In this document: piece after piece, positions 53,025 through 60,313 of the stretch
Position numbering within the stretch: the stretch's first letter is position 1
Layout of the letters: the number at the start of each line of letters is the position of its first letter
From: Flavicella sediminum
GTDB taxonomy: Bacteria; Bacteroidota; Bacteroidia; Flavobacteriales; Flavobacteriaceae
Assembly: GCF_006381105.1 (NCBI RefSeq)
Contig: NZ_VDET01000002.1
Location: 1,770,123 to 1,834,122, forward strand
DNA length: 64,000 nt
Reading direction: 5' to 3'
Translations under genes and position numbers: made by a program
Notes under the pieces: model-generated
What the model was told of the DNA's origin: nothing
What the model saw: only the letters and a program-made list of their open reading frames with translations
Databases searched by the model: none

Positions 53025-53483
53025 ATGAATACTAATATATCAAAAATACTAAAAGTCTTAGTCGCTTTGATAGCTATAGTTGCCGCTTACTTCTTTATTA
53101 GAATCTTAAGTACAGGTGATGAAGCTATTGTTGAAGGACAAGGAACTTTAGGGATCGTAGGACCGTTGGTGTCCTTTTCAATAGGGTTGTTAATCGTGGT
53201 AGCTGGTGTTACTGTGTTGTTTTCAATCGTAAGTTTATTAAAGAAACCAGAAGCATTAAAGAAAACTTTAATGGGTGTGGTTGTTTTAGGAATTTTATTA
53301 GCTGCTTCTTACGGATTGGCTCCTGACGGTGCTGTGACAGATGTTACAGGACAAGTTTTGGAAGGTGGAGAAGCTGGTGCTGCTTCTAAATGGGTAAGTA
53401 CCGGAATTTGGTACACTGTTTTATTAGGAGCTGCCGCAATTGTTTCTATTATTTTAGGAGGAGTTAAATCAATCATAAAATAA
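53025..53483 (+). CDS. Uncharacterised membrane protein of the ExbBD module
   Basis: 152-residue protein with four predicted helices: ~8-28 ('LKVLVALIAIVAAYFFI'), ~43-68 ('LGIVGPLVSFSIGLLIVVAGVTVLF'), ~82-95 and ~128-150 ('WYTVLLGAAAIVSIILGGV'). A short Gly/Ala-rich extracytoplasmic stretch ('GQVLEGGEAGAASK') precedes the last helix. No known family motif. It starts nine bases after exbB and ends nine before exbD, so it is very likely part of the same complex or its assembly. Comparable small proteins occur at this place in flavobacteria. Confidence 0.8.
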   Translation: MNTNISKILKVLVALIAIVAAYFFIRILSTGDEAIVEGQGTLGIVGPLVSFSIGLLIVVAGVTVLFSIVSLLKKPEALKKTLMGVVVLGILLAASYGLAPDGAVTDVTGQVLEGGEAGAASKWVSTGIWYTVLLGAAAIVSIILGGVKSIIK

Positions 53484-53491
53484 GGTAACCT

Positions 53492-54127
53492 ATGGCTAGA
53501 AGAGAAAACTCCGAAATTAACGCAGGATCGATGGCAGATATTGCCTTCTTGTTACTGATCTTTTTCTTAGTAACAACTACTATGGATGTAGATTCAGGAA
53601 TTTCTCGTAAATTATCTGAAAAACCGCCAGAAAATTATGAGCCACCAGTAATTAAGCAAAAAAACATTTTAGAAATCAATATCAATAGAAATGATGAATT
53701 ATTGGTAGAAGATGAAAGAATGGAAATTGCAGACTTAAAACAAACTACTATTGACTTCCTTGATAATGGAGGGGGAATTGGTAAAACTGTTGAAGGTGTT
53801 CCTACTGGAGCTTGTGACTATTGTAATGGTGAAAAATCTGACAAATCTTCAGATCATCCAAACAAAGCAATTATCTCTGTTCAAAGTGATAGAGGTACTT
53901 CTTATGGAATGTATATTACCGTGCAAAATGAATTGTTAGCCGCTTATACTGAATTACGTAACCGTTATGCTAAAACACAGCTTAAAGGTCAATACGCAGG
54001 AATGAGTTATGATGATTTAATTTTACTATCGGGTAATGATAAAGAAAATAAAGCATTGAAAGCTGTGATAAATAAGGTCAAAGACGCTTATCCACAGATT
54101 ATTTCTGATGCAGAACCTACTAAATAA
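53492..54127 (+). CDS. exbD: Biopolymer transporter ExbD (copy 1, with CxxC insert)
   Basis: Single-helix stator partner of ExbB. The helix carries the proton-path Asp in 'MADIAFLLLIFFLVTTTM' (Asp18 region). The periplasmic part is long (211 residues against ~140 for classical ExbD) and includes a cysteine pair 'GACDYCNG' (Cys108, Cys111) and a C-terminal 'SYDDLILLSGNDKENKALKAVINKVKDAYPQI'. The insert is outside the usual ExbD fold. Nine bases after the unknown membrane protein and eight before the second exbD. Confidence 0.93.
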   Translation: MARRENSEINAGSMADIAFLLLIFFLVTTTMDVDSGISRKLSEKPPENYEPPVIKQKNILEININRNDELLVEDERMEIADLKQTTIDFLDNGGGIGKTVEGVPTGACDYCNGEKSDKSSDHPNKAIISVQSDRGTSYGMYITVQNELLAAYTELRNRYAKTQLKGQYAGMSYDDLILLSGNDKENKALKAVINKVKDAYPQIISDAEPTK

Positions 54128-54135
54128 TATACGAT

Positions 54136-54612
54136 ATGTCTAAATTTGGAAAAAAGAAAAAAGGACTTCCTGCAGTAAATACTGCGGCACTACCGGATAT
54201 TGTATTTATGTTGTTATTCTTCTTTATGGTAACTACTACTATGAGAGAAACGGATTTAGTTATTGAGGCGCCTCAGCTTCCTAATGCTACTGAAGTTAAG
54301 AAATTAGAACATAAAAGTTTGGTAAGTACTATATACGTTGGTAAAGCAAAAGACCAAGCAAAATTTGGATCAGGTGATAAGATTCAGTTAAATGATAAAA
54401 TTGCAACTGTAAATGATGTAGCAAACTTTATCTATTCTGAACAAGAGAAACATAACCCGGAAGAAATTCCTTATATGACAACCTCTATTAAATCTGATGT
54501 AAAAGCTAGTGTTGGTACAATACATGATATTAGAATGGAATTAAGAGACATCAATGCTCTAAAAGTTAGTTATTCAACTCGTAAAGGGGATTTAGCGAAT
54601 AACCTAAAATAA
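54136..54612 (+). CDS. exbD: Biopolymer transporter ExbD (copy 2)
   Basis: Second ExbD of the module, 158 residues. Helix 'LPDIVFMLLFFFMVTTTM' with the Asp at ~residue 19. The periplasmic part is short, with 'KIATVNDVANFIYSEQEKH' and 'MTTSIKSDVKASVGTIHDI' typical of ExbD. Lacks the CxxC found in copy 1. Ends at a strong terminator. Confidence 0.93.
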   Translation: MSKFGKKKKGLPAVNTAALPDIVFMLLFFFMVTTTMRETDLVIEAPQLPNATEVKKLEHKSLVSTIYVGKAKDQAKFGSGDKIQLNDKIATVNDVANFIYSEQEKHNPEEIPYMTTSIKSDVKASVGTIHDIRMELRDINALKVSYSTRKGDLANNLK

Positions 54613-54631
54613 TTTTATTTTATACTACTTA

Positions 54632-54667
54632 AAAAAAGACACCTGTCATGCGACAGGTGTCTTTTTT
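54632..54667 (+). terminator. exbBD terminator
   Basis: AAAAAAGACACCTGTC pairs perfectly with GACAGGTGTCTTTTTT around loop ATGC. Confidence 0.95.
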
Positions 54668-54670
54668 GTT

Positions 54671-54678
54671 TACATTTG
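54671..54678 (+). promoter_or_regulatory. Promoter of the OM barrel gene (-7 box)
   Basis: TACATTTG is an exact box directly after the exbBD terminator, 18 bases before the ATG. No -33 TTTG outside the terminator. Confidence 0.45.
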
Positions 54679-54696
54679 TTTTATTGATGCAATCCT

Positions 54697-55374
54697 ATGA
54701 GAAAAATTCGTATATATATAATGTTTGCCTTTTGTGGACTTTCAATGGTTTCTCAAAATAAGTTAATCGATGAAAGATATCTTGAAGATCAATTGTATTT
54801 AGGGTTGACTTATAATTCGTTTAAAGATACCCCAACGGGCTTAAGTCAAAATGGAATTTCTTTTGGTACTTCTTTGGGCTTTATTAAAGATATTCCTTTT
54901 AATAAAAGAAGAAATTTTGGATTGGGTTTAGGAGTTGGTTATTCCTACAATAGTTTCAATACAAACCTATTGCATAATCAAGCAGGAAATGACTATGCAG
55001 TTTCTGTAAGTGACGCATACGATACAAATATTATTAATTATAGTAGCTTGGAAATACCTGTTGAAATTCGATGGAGGACTTCAACCTATGACAAGTATAA
55101 GTTTTGGCGTATTTATGGCGGGGTAAATTTCTCTTATATGTTTGCGTCTAAAACAAAATATACGTTGGATGATACTTCTGTAGTGATTCGAGATAATAAA
55201 TTACTTAGGAAGCTTCAGTACGGTCTTTCTTTAGCGGTAGGCTACAATACTTGGAATTTATATATGAACTATTCTTTGACCTCCTTATATGCGTCTAATT
55301 TGAAATTGGAAGGAACGGATGAAGTACTTCAAATAAAACCCTTACGATTGGGAGTGATGTTCTATTTACTTTAA
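54697..55374 (+). CDS. Outer-membrane beta-barrel (porin/PorT-like) protein
   Basis: Predicted outer-membrane barrel of 225 residues. A short signal ('IYIMFAFCGLSMVSQ') precedes a series of amphipathic strands with alternating aromatics ('LYLGLTYNSFKD', 'NFGLGLGVGYSYNSF', 'FWRIYGGVNFSYMFASK', 'LQYGLSLAVGYNTWNLYMNYSLTSLY') and a C-terminal 'LRLGVMFYLL' ending in an aromatic-rich strand. This fits the Bacteroidota small OM barrel (OMP_b-brl/PorT-like) family; specific function unknown. Located after exbB-x-exbD-exbD but with its own promoter. Its stop overlaps the convergent next gene by four bases. Confidence 0.82.
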   Translation: MRKIRIYIMFAFCGLSMVSQNKLIDERYLEDQLYLGLTYNSFKDTPTGLSQNGISFGTSLGFIKDIPFNKRRNFGLGLGVGYSYNSFNTNLLHNQAGNDYAVSVSDAYDTNIINYSSLEIPVEIRWRTSTYDKYKFWRIYGGVNFSYMFASKTKYTLDDTSVVIRDNKLLRKLQYGLSLAVGYNTWNLYMNYSLTSLYASNLKLEGTDEVLQIKPLRLGVMFYLL

Positions 55375-55985
55375 ATAGCCGTAAAGTAAATATTGTAGGC
55401 AATAAGTTGCGTTCCTACACCTATTATAAAACCTAAAACCACTTCTGTCATGCTATGTGCGTTAAGTCTTAATCTTGCTTGCGCAACCAAACCTGAAATT
55501 ATACTAATGTAAATTAACTCTGAAATTATAGCTATTCTAAATTTAAGGGCAAAGAAAAGAACAAAACCAAATAGCGTTCCCATTCCTAAAGTATGTAGGC
55601 TCGTTTTGAGATTTCTAGCAAATAAAATATACACAATACAAAGTCCAAAAGAATTACCTATAAATACGGTTGCAAGTCCTGTTAAATCATTTTGTTTGTT
55701 GAAATATGATCCTAAGAGTAAAAAAAGAAAAACCATAAATACGACCGGAATCTTTCTTTGATCTAGCTTCTCTATGGTAAAGGAATCAATTTTGTTGTTT
55801 CTTTTCAAAATAAAAAGTAACAACAAAGGAATTAGGTAGGTTACTATAAAGATAACACCAATGCTTCTTAATTTTGTGGTGCTTGAAATATAGTGAGGGT
55901 ACACTGAAAAATAATACAAGGCCCCTGCAAAAGGCAGTAATATAGGATGAAATATAGTGGAAACAATTTTAAAAAAACGGGTCAT
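55371..55985 (-). CDS. PAP2-like membrane protein with altered active site
   Basis: 204-residue integral membrane protein with about six helices. The order of motifs resembles PAP2 phosphatases: 'KLDQRKIPVV' in place of K-x6-RP, 'SLHTLGMG' in place of PSGH, and 'ARLRLNAHSMTEVVLGFIIG' in place of SR-x5-H-x3-D-x-x-G, where Glu replaces Asp. Key residues are thus partly retained (Lys, Arg, His, His) but several are changed, so activity is uncertain. Its ATG overlaps the rpoN stop (ATGA), so it is coupled to rpoN. It converges on the OM barrel gene with a 4-base overlap. Confidence 0.7.
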   Translation of the reverse strand: MTRFFKIVSTIFHPILLPFAGALYYFSVYPHYISSTTKLRSIGVIFIVTYLIPLLLLFILKRNNKIDSFTIEKLDQRKIPVVFMVFLFLLLGSYFNKQNDLTGLATVFIGNSFGLCIVYILFARNLKTSLHTLGMGTLFGFVLFFALKFRIAIISELIYISIISGLVAQARLRLNAHSMTEVVLGFIIGVGTQLIAYNIYFTAI

Positions 55986-57436
55986 ATCTCTTTTCTAAGC
56001 CTTGCTACAGGTAAATCCAATTGCTCTCTGTATTTAGCAACCGTTCTACGTGCAATTAAATAGCCTTCTTCTTTTAATTTTAAGGCCAATTTGTCATCTG
56101 TTAATGGCTTTCTCTTGTCTTCATCGGCAATAACAGTCTCTAGTATTTTCTTAATTTCTTTGGTAGATACATCTTCACCTTGGTCATTTTTCATAGATTC
56201 AGAAAAGAATTCTTTGATCAATTTTGTTCCATAAGGTGTGGTTACGTATTTACTATTGGCAACTCTTGATACTGTTGAAATATCCATGTTAATTTTATCG
56301 GCAATATCCTTAAGAATCATAGGGCGTAATTTACGTTCATCACCTGTCAAAAAGTAGTCGCGCTGTTGTTCCATAATAGCATCCATGGTAATTAACAGGG
56401 TCTGTTGTCGCTGTCTTATAGCGTCAATAAACCATTTGGCGGCATCTAATTTTTGTTTGATAAACATCACCGCATCTTTTTGCGATTTGCTTTTTTCTTT
56501 TGACTCTTGGTAGCCCTTCAACATATTATTGTACTCTCTTGATACATGGAGTTCTGGAGCGTTTCTTGAATTTAAGGTCAATTCTAATTCTCCTTCAATA
56601 ATGCTGATGGTAAAATCGGGCACAATTTGCTGTGCCATTCTATTGTTATTGATAAAAGAGCCTCCTGGTTTCGGATTCAGTTTTTCAATTTCTTTAATAG
56701 CCGATTTTAGAATTTCTTCTGAAATGTCAAATTTGGCTATTAATTTTTTGTAATGCTTCTTTACAAAATGGTCAAAACTTTTTTCTAATAAGTCTATAGC
56801 CAGTGAAACGGTTTTCGTTTTCTCCTTACTTTTTAATTGTAAGACCAAACATTCTTTTAAATCACGGGCACCAACACCCACCGGATCTAATTTTTGAACA
56901 ATATGTATTAATATTTTTTCTACTTGTGGTTCGTCGGTAAATACATTTTGCGTAAAAGCTAAGTCGTCTACAATATCTATAAGATCTCGTCGTATATAGC
57001 CACTTTCATCAATACTTCCGACTAAAAATTCTGCAATGGTTAAATCATCTTCTTTAAGGCTAAAGGTGTTTAATTGGTTTTTTAGCGCTTGGTGAAATGT
57101 AATTCCACCGGCATAGGGAATTTGCCTTTCTTCATCATCGCTGCTATAATTATTTGCTTGAAGCTTGTAATTCGGAATTTCATCATCACTTAAATATTCA
57201 TCGATATTGATATCTTCAGCTTCAATATTTTCACCTCCATCATCATAATCTTCATTGGAGTCTATATCGTATTCTTTTTCTGATTCTTTTTCGTTATCAA
57301 GCGCAGGGTTTTCTTCAATTTCCTGTTTGATACGCTGCTCAAATGCTTGCGTGGGCAATTGAATTAATTTCATCAACTGAATTTGTTGAGGAGATAATTT
57401 TTGAGATAATTTAAGTTGAAAATTTTGTTTTAACAT
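55982..57436 (-). CDS. rpoN: RNA polymerase sigma-54 factor
   Basis: Alternative sigma factor that needs an AAA+ activator. Region I is Gln/Leu-rich ('LKLSQKLSPQQIQLMKLIQLP'), region II is acidic (~residues 45-90), and region III has the core-binding part and HTH ('DISTVSRVANSKYVTTPYG'). The RpoN box 'ARRTVAKYR' lies at residues 462-470. 484 residues is normal. A -7 box lies seven bases before the ATG. Followed by an ATGA-overlapping PAP2-like gene. No bacterial enhancer-binding protein is in the window. Confidence 0.98.
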   Translation of the reverse strand: MLKQNFQLKLSQKLSPQQIQLMKLIQLPTQAFEQRIKQEIEENPALDNEKESEKEYDIDSNEDYDDGGENIEAEDINIDEYLSDDEIPNYKLQANNYSSDDEERQIPYAGGITFHQALKNQLNTFSLKEDDLTIAEFLVGSIDESGYIRRDLIDIVDDLAFTQNVFTDEPQVEKILIHIVQKLDPVGVGARDLKECLVLQLKSKEKTKTVSLAIDLLEKSFDHFVKKHYKKLIAKFDISEEILKSAIKEIEKLNPKPGGSFINNNRMAQQIVPDFTISIIEGELELTLNSRNAPELHVSREYNNMLKGYQESKEKSKSQKDAVMFIKQKLDAAKWFIDAIRQRQQTLLITMDAIMEQQRDYFLTGDERKLRPMILKDIADKINMDISTVSRVANSKYVTTPYGTKLIKEFFSESMKNDQGEDVSTKEIKKILETVIADEDKRKPLTDDKLALKLKEEGYLIARRTVAKYREQLDLPVARLRKEI

Positions 57437-57442
57437 CTAAAG

Positions 57443-57450
57443 CAAATATA
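57443..57450 (-). promoter_or_regulatory. rpoN -7 box close to the start codon
   Basis: Minus-strand TATATTTG is an exact box, six bases before the rpoN ATG, implying a leaderless or nearly leaderless message if used. Confidence 0.35.
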
Positions 57451-57540
57451 CTAATTCTTACTACCAAGTTACAGGTATATTATTTTCAATAGCATGAATT
57501 AAGAAGTATTTAACGACTTATTCCAATGTATCCTCTATTT

Positions 57541-58974
57541 TTAAAATTCCGCATTTTGTGGGGTTCTTGGAAAAGGGATGACATCTCTAATATTTGACAT
57601 TCCAGTAGCAAATAAAACCAATCTTTCAAAGCCCAAACCAAAACCACTGTGTACTGCTGTTCCAAATTTACGAGTGTCTAAATACCACCAAAGTTCTTTT
57701 TCATCAATATCTAAGGCCTTTATTTTTTCTTGCAGCACATCCAAACGTTCTTCTCTTTGTGATCCGCCAACAATTTCTCCAATACCTGGAAATAAAACAT
57801 CCATGGCTCTAACGGTTTTTCCGTCATCATTTAAGCGCATATAAAAGGCTTTTATTTTAGCAGGATAATCAAAAAGTATGACAGGTGATTTAAAATGCTT
57901 TTCTACCAAATAACGCTCATGTTCGCTTTGTAAATCGGCACCCCATTCATCTAAGACGTATTTAAATTTTTTCTTTTTGTTGGGTTTCGAATTTCTTAAA
58001 ATATCGAAAGCTTCTGTATAACTAAGACGAACAAAATTATTGTCGATAACAAATTTTAATTTGTCCGTCAAGGTCATATCCGCTCGTTCAATAGCTGGTT
58101 TCGATTTGTCTTCTTGCAACAATCGCTCTTCTAAAAAGGCTAAATCGTCTTTGCAGTTTTTTAAAATATAGCCCAATGTGTATTTGATAAAATCTTCAGA
58201 CAAATCCATATTGTCATGTAAGTCATTAAAAGCGACTTCTGGTTCTATCATCCAAAATTCTGCCAAATGCCTTGATGTATTTGAATTTTCGGCTCTAAAA
58301 GTAGGACCAAAAGTATACACTTTTCCTAAAGCCATGGCATAGGTTTCTGCTTCTAATTGTCCTGAAACAGTTAGGTGTGTTTCTTTACCGAAAAAATCTT
58401 GTGAATGGTCAATTTTACCACTTTCTAGCTTAGGAGAATTATTGGGATCTAATGCTGAAACTCTAAACATTTCACCCGCACCTTCGGCATCTGTTCCAGT
58501 AATAATTGGCGTGTTTACATAATAAAAACCGTTGTCTTGAAAGTATTGATGTACGGCAAATGAAAGTTTAGAACGAATTCTCATAATGGCACTAAAAGTA
58601 CTTGTTCGAACTCTTAGGTGTGCATTTTCTCTTAAAAACTCAAAACTGTGTTTTTTAGGTTGAATTGGAAATTCTTCCGGATTCGATTCTCCTAAGATGC
58701 TTATTTCTTTTATTTGAATTTCTACTTTTTGTCCTTTCCCTTGGCTTTCTACTAAAAGTCCTTTGATACAAACAGCGGCTCCTGTATGTATTTTTTTTAA
58801 GATGGCTTCCTCCGTGTTTTCAAAATCTAAAACACATTGAATATTATGAATTATTGAACCATCATTTATTGAAATAAAACGATTTGCTCTAAAGGTTTTT
58901 ACCCAACCTTTTAAAACGACCTCTCGGTTTAGGTCATTCGTATTTAATAAATTTAAAACGGTAGTTTTTTCCAT
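57541..58974 (-). CDS. asnS: Asparaginyl-tRNA synthetase
   Basis: Class II aminoacyl-tRNA synthetase charging tRNA-Asn. OB-fold anticodon domain at the N-terminus ('VVLKGWVKTFRANRFISINDGS'), then the catalytic core with motif 2 ('TFGPTFRAENSNTSRHLAEFWMIEPE') and motif 3 ('GFGLGFERLVLFATG'). Ends 'IPFPRTPQNAEF', typical of AsnS. 477 residues is normal. Own -7 box upstream (58998-59005). rpoN lies 105 bases further along the same strand. Confidence 0.98.
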   Translation of the reverse strand: MEKTTVLNLLNTNDLNREVVLKGWVKTFRANRFISINDGSIIHNIQCVLDFENTEEAILKKIHTGAAVCIKGLLVESQGKGQKVEIQIKEISILGESNPEEFPIQPKKHSFEFLRENAHLRVRTSTFSAIMRIRSKLSFAVHQYFQDNGFYYVNTPIITGTDAEGAGEMFRVSALDPNNSPKLESGKIDHSQDFFGKETHLTVSGQLEAETYAMALGKVYTFGPTFRAENSNTSRHLAEFWMIEPEVAFNDLHDNMDLSEDFIKYTLGYILKNCKDDLAFLEERLLQEDKSKPAIERADMTLTDKLKFVIDNNFVRLSYTEAFDILRNSKPNKKKKFKYVLDEWGADLQSEHERYLVEKHFKSPVILFDYPAKIKAFYMRLNDDGKTVRAMDVLFPGIGEIVGGSQREERLDVLQEKIKALDIDEKELWWYLDTRKFGTAVHSGFGLGFERLVLFATGMSNIRDVIPFPRTPQNAEF

Positions 58975-58997
58975 AAAACAAAGAAATTTAATTCAAA

Positions 58998-59005
58998 CAA
59001 ATATA
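58998..59005 (-). promoter_or_regulatory. asnS promoter (-7 box)
   Basis: Minus-strand TATATTTG, exact TAnnTTTG, 24 bases before the asnS ATG. No clear -33 element. Confidence 0.5.
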
Positions 59006-59057
59006 CTTTTTTGGATTTAAAAATAGAATGCAATTGCCAATATTTAATAGTCCTATT

Positions 59058-59087
59058 TTTGTTTTTGCTTTCAAAATTTTATTTTTG
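59058..59087 (+). promoter_or_regulatory. Promoter of the fatty-acid-hydroxylase-family gene
   Basis: TTTG (59058-59061) and TATTTTTG (59080-59087) are 18 bases apart, 22 bases before the ATG at 59109. Confidence 0.65.
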
Positions 59088-59108
59088 TGACTCCAAAATG
59101 TAAGGTGT

Positions 59109-60233
59109 ATGAAAGAAGATAAATATCTGTGGATCGTTGCTTCGGTTGTATTGTTTATTATAGGGGTAGAATATTTGTTTTCTAGGACCAAAGGAAAAAC
59201 TATTTTTAGGTTTCAAAATACAATCTCTAATTTGTTAATGGGGATTTTTGATAGAGTGGCCGGTTTGTTTATGGTGCCATTGATCTATTTTTATTACGAA
59301 TATTTGTACCTGAATTTTGCCCTATTTTTTATCCCTGAAAGCATTTTGTTTTTTTGCTTTGCAGTACTTATTTCAGATTTTATTTGGTATTTCTATCACA
59401 AGGCGGGGCATCGAATTAATTTCTTTTGGGGAGCACATATAATTCATCATCAAAGTGAAGATTATAATTATTCTGTGGCGCTGAATTTAACGCCATTTCA
59501 AGTAATTATTCGAGTGTTGTTTTGGTCACTAATGCCCGTTTTAGGCTTTAAACCTGAAGTTGTTTTGGGGACGCATTTGGTTATAGGACTTTATCAGTTT
59601 TTGTTGCACACCACCTTAATTCCAAAGCTTGGTTTTGTTGAGAAGCTGTTTGTTACTCCATCGCATCATCGGGTGCATCATGGAAGTAATACAGAGTATT
59701 TGGATAAGAATTTTGGAGGGATTCTTATTATTTGGGATAAACTTTTTGGTTCTTTTCAAGAAGAAGAAAAAGAGGTGCAATTTGGAATTACGAAAGATGT
59801 GAATTCGCGCGATTTTATGACCAGTGTTTTTCATTATTATCAGAACCTGTTGTTCAAAATGCGACAACTAGCTACTGTTAAAGAAAAATGCTTGTTATTG
59901 GTAAAAGGTCCCGATTGGGTGCCTGTTTCGGGTGAAATAAAGGAGTTGCCTTTGTACATTGAAAAAGGAACCTATCAGTATACTCGGTTTTCTTTTCAGA
60001 AGAAAGTGTACATTATTTTAAATATCGTATTGCTGTTTGCTGTATTGATTTTGTTGGCTTATTTAATGAATTCATTTAGCTTTTTACAACTGTGGTTAAT
60101 TGCACTATTCTTATTGACTTCTTTAGTACTAACAGGTAAAATTTTGGAAGGCTTACGTTTTGCCTATTTTGAAGTTTTCAGAATTGGATTGGTACTGATT
60201 TTTTTATGGGATTATTTGCACTTATTTTCATAG
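59109..60233 (+). CDS. Sterol desaturase/fatty acid hydroxylase family membrane protein
   Basis: Integral membrane di-iron enzyme of the fatty acid hydroxylase superfamily. The three His clusters are complete: 'HKAGHR' (~residue 97), 'HIIHHQSEDYNYS' (~110) and 'HHRVHHGSNTEYLD' (~180). About six or seven helices surround them, including extra C-terminal ones after residue ~290 ('VYIILNIVLLFAVLILLAYLM' and beyond). The 374-residue length exceeds simple hydroxylases; the extra C-terminal membrane part is common in bacterial members. Substrate (fatty acid, hopanoid, carotenoid or other lipid) is not readable. Own promoter and terminator. Confidence 0.9.
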   Translation: MKEDKYLWIVASVVLFIIGVEYLFSRTKGKTIFRFQNTISNLLMGIFDRVAGLFMVPLIYFYYEYLYLNFALFFIPESILFFCFAVLISDFIWYFYHKAGHRINFFWGAHIIHHQSEDYNYSVALNLTPFQVIIRVLFWSLMPVLGFKPEVVLGTHLVIGLYQFLLHTTLIPKLGFVEKLFVTPSHHRVHHGSNTEYLDKNFGGILIIWDKLFGSFQEEEKEVQFGITKDVNSRDFMTSVFHYYQNLLFKMRQLATVKEKCLLLVKGPDWVPVSGEIKELPLYIEKGTYQYTRFSFQKKVYIILNIVLLFAVLILLAYLMNSFSFLQLWLIALFLLTSLVLTGKILEGLRFAYFEVFRIGLVLIFLWDYLHLFS

Positions 60234-60278
60234 TGTTTGTCTATGAAAGGTACTTGCCAAAAGAGTTTATAATCTAAT

Positions 60279-60311
60279 AAAAAAGGCTGTCTATATAGGC
60301 AGCCTTTTTTT
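60279..60311. terminator. Bidirectional terminator
   Basis: AAAAAGGCTG and CAGCCTTTTT form the core stem around a short AT loop, with T run and A run on either side. It serves the hydroxylase-family gene and the convergent MMPL-family gene. Confidence 0.85.
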
Positions 60312-60313
60312 GT

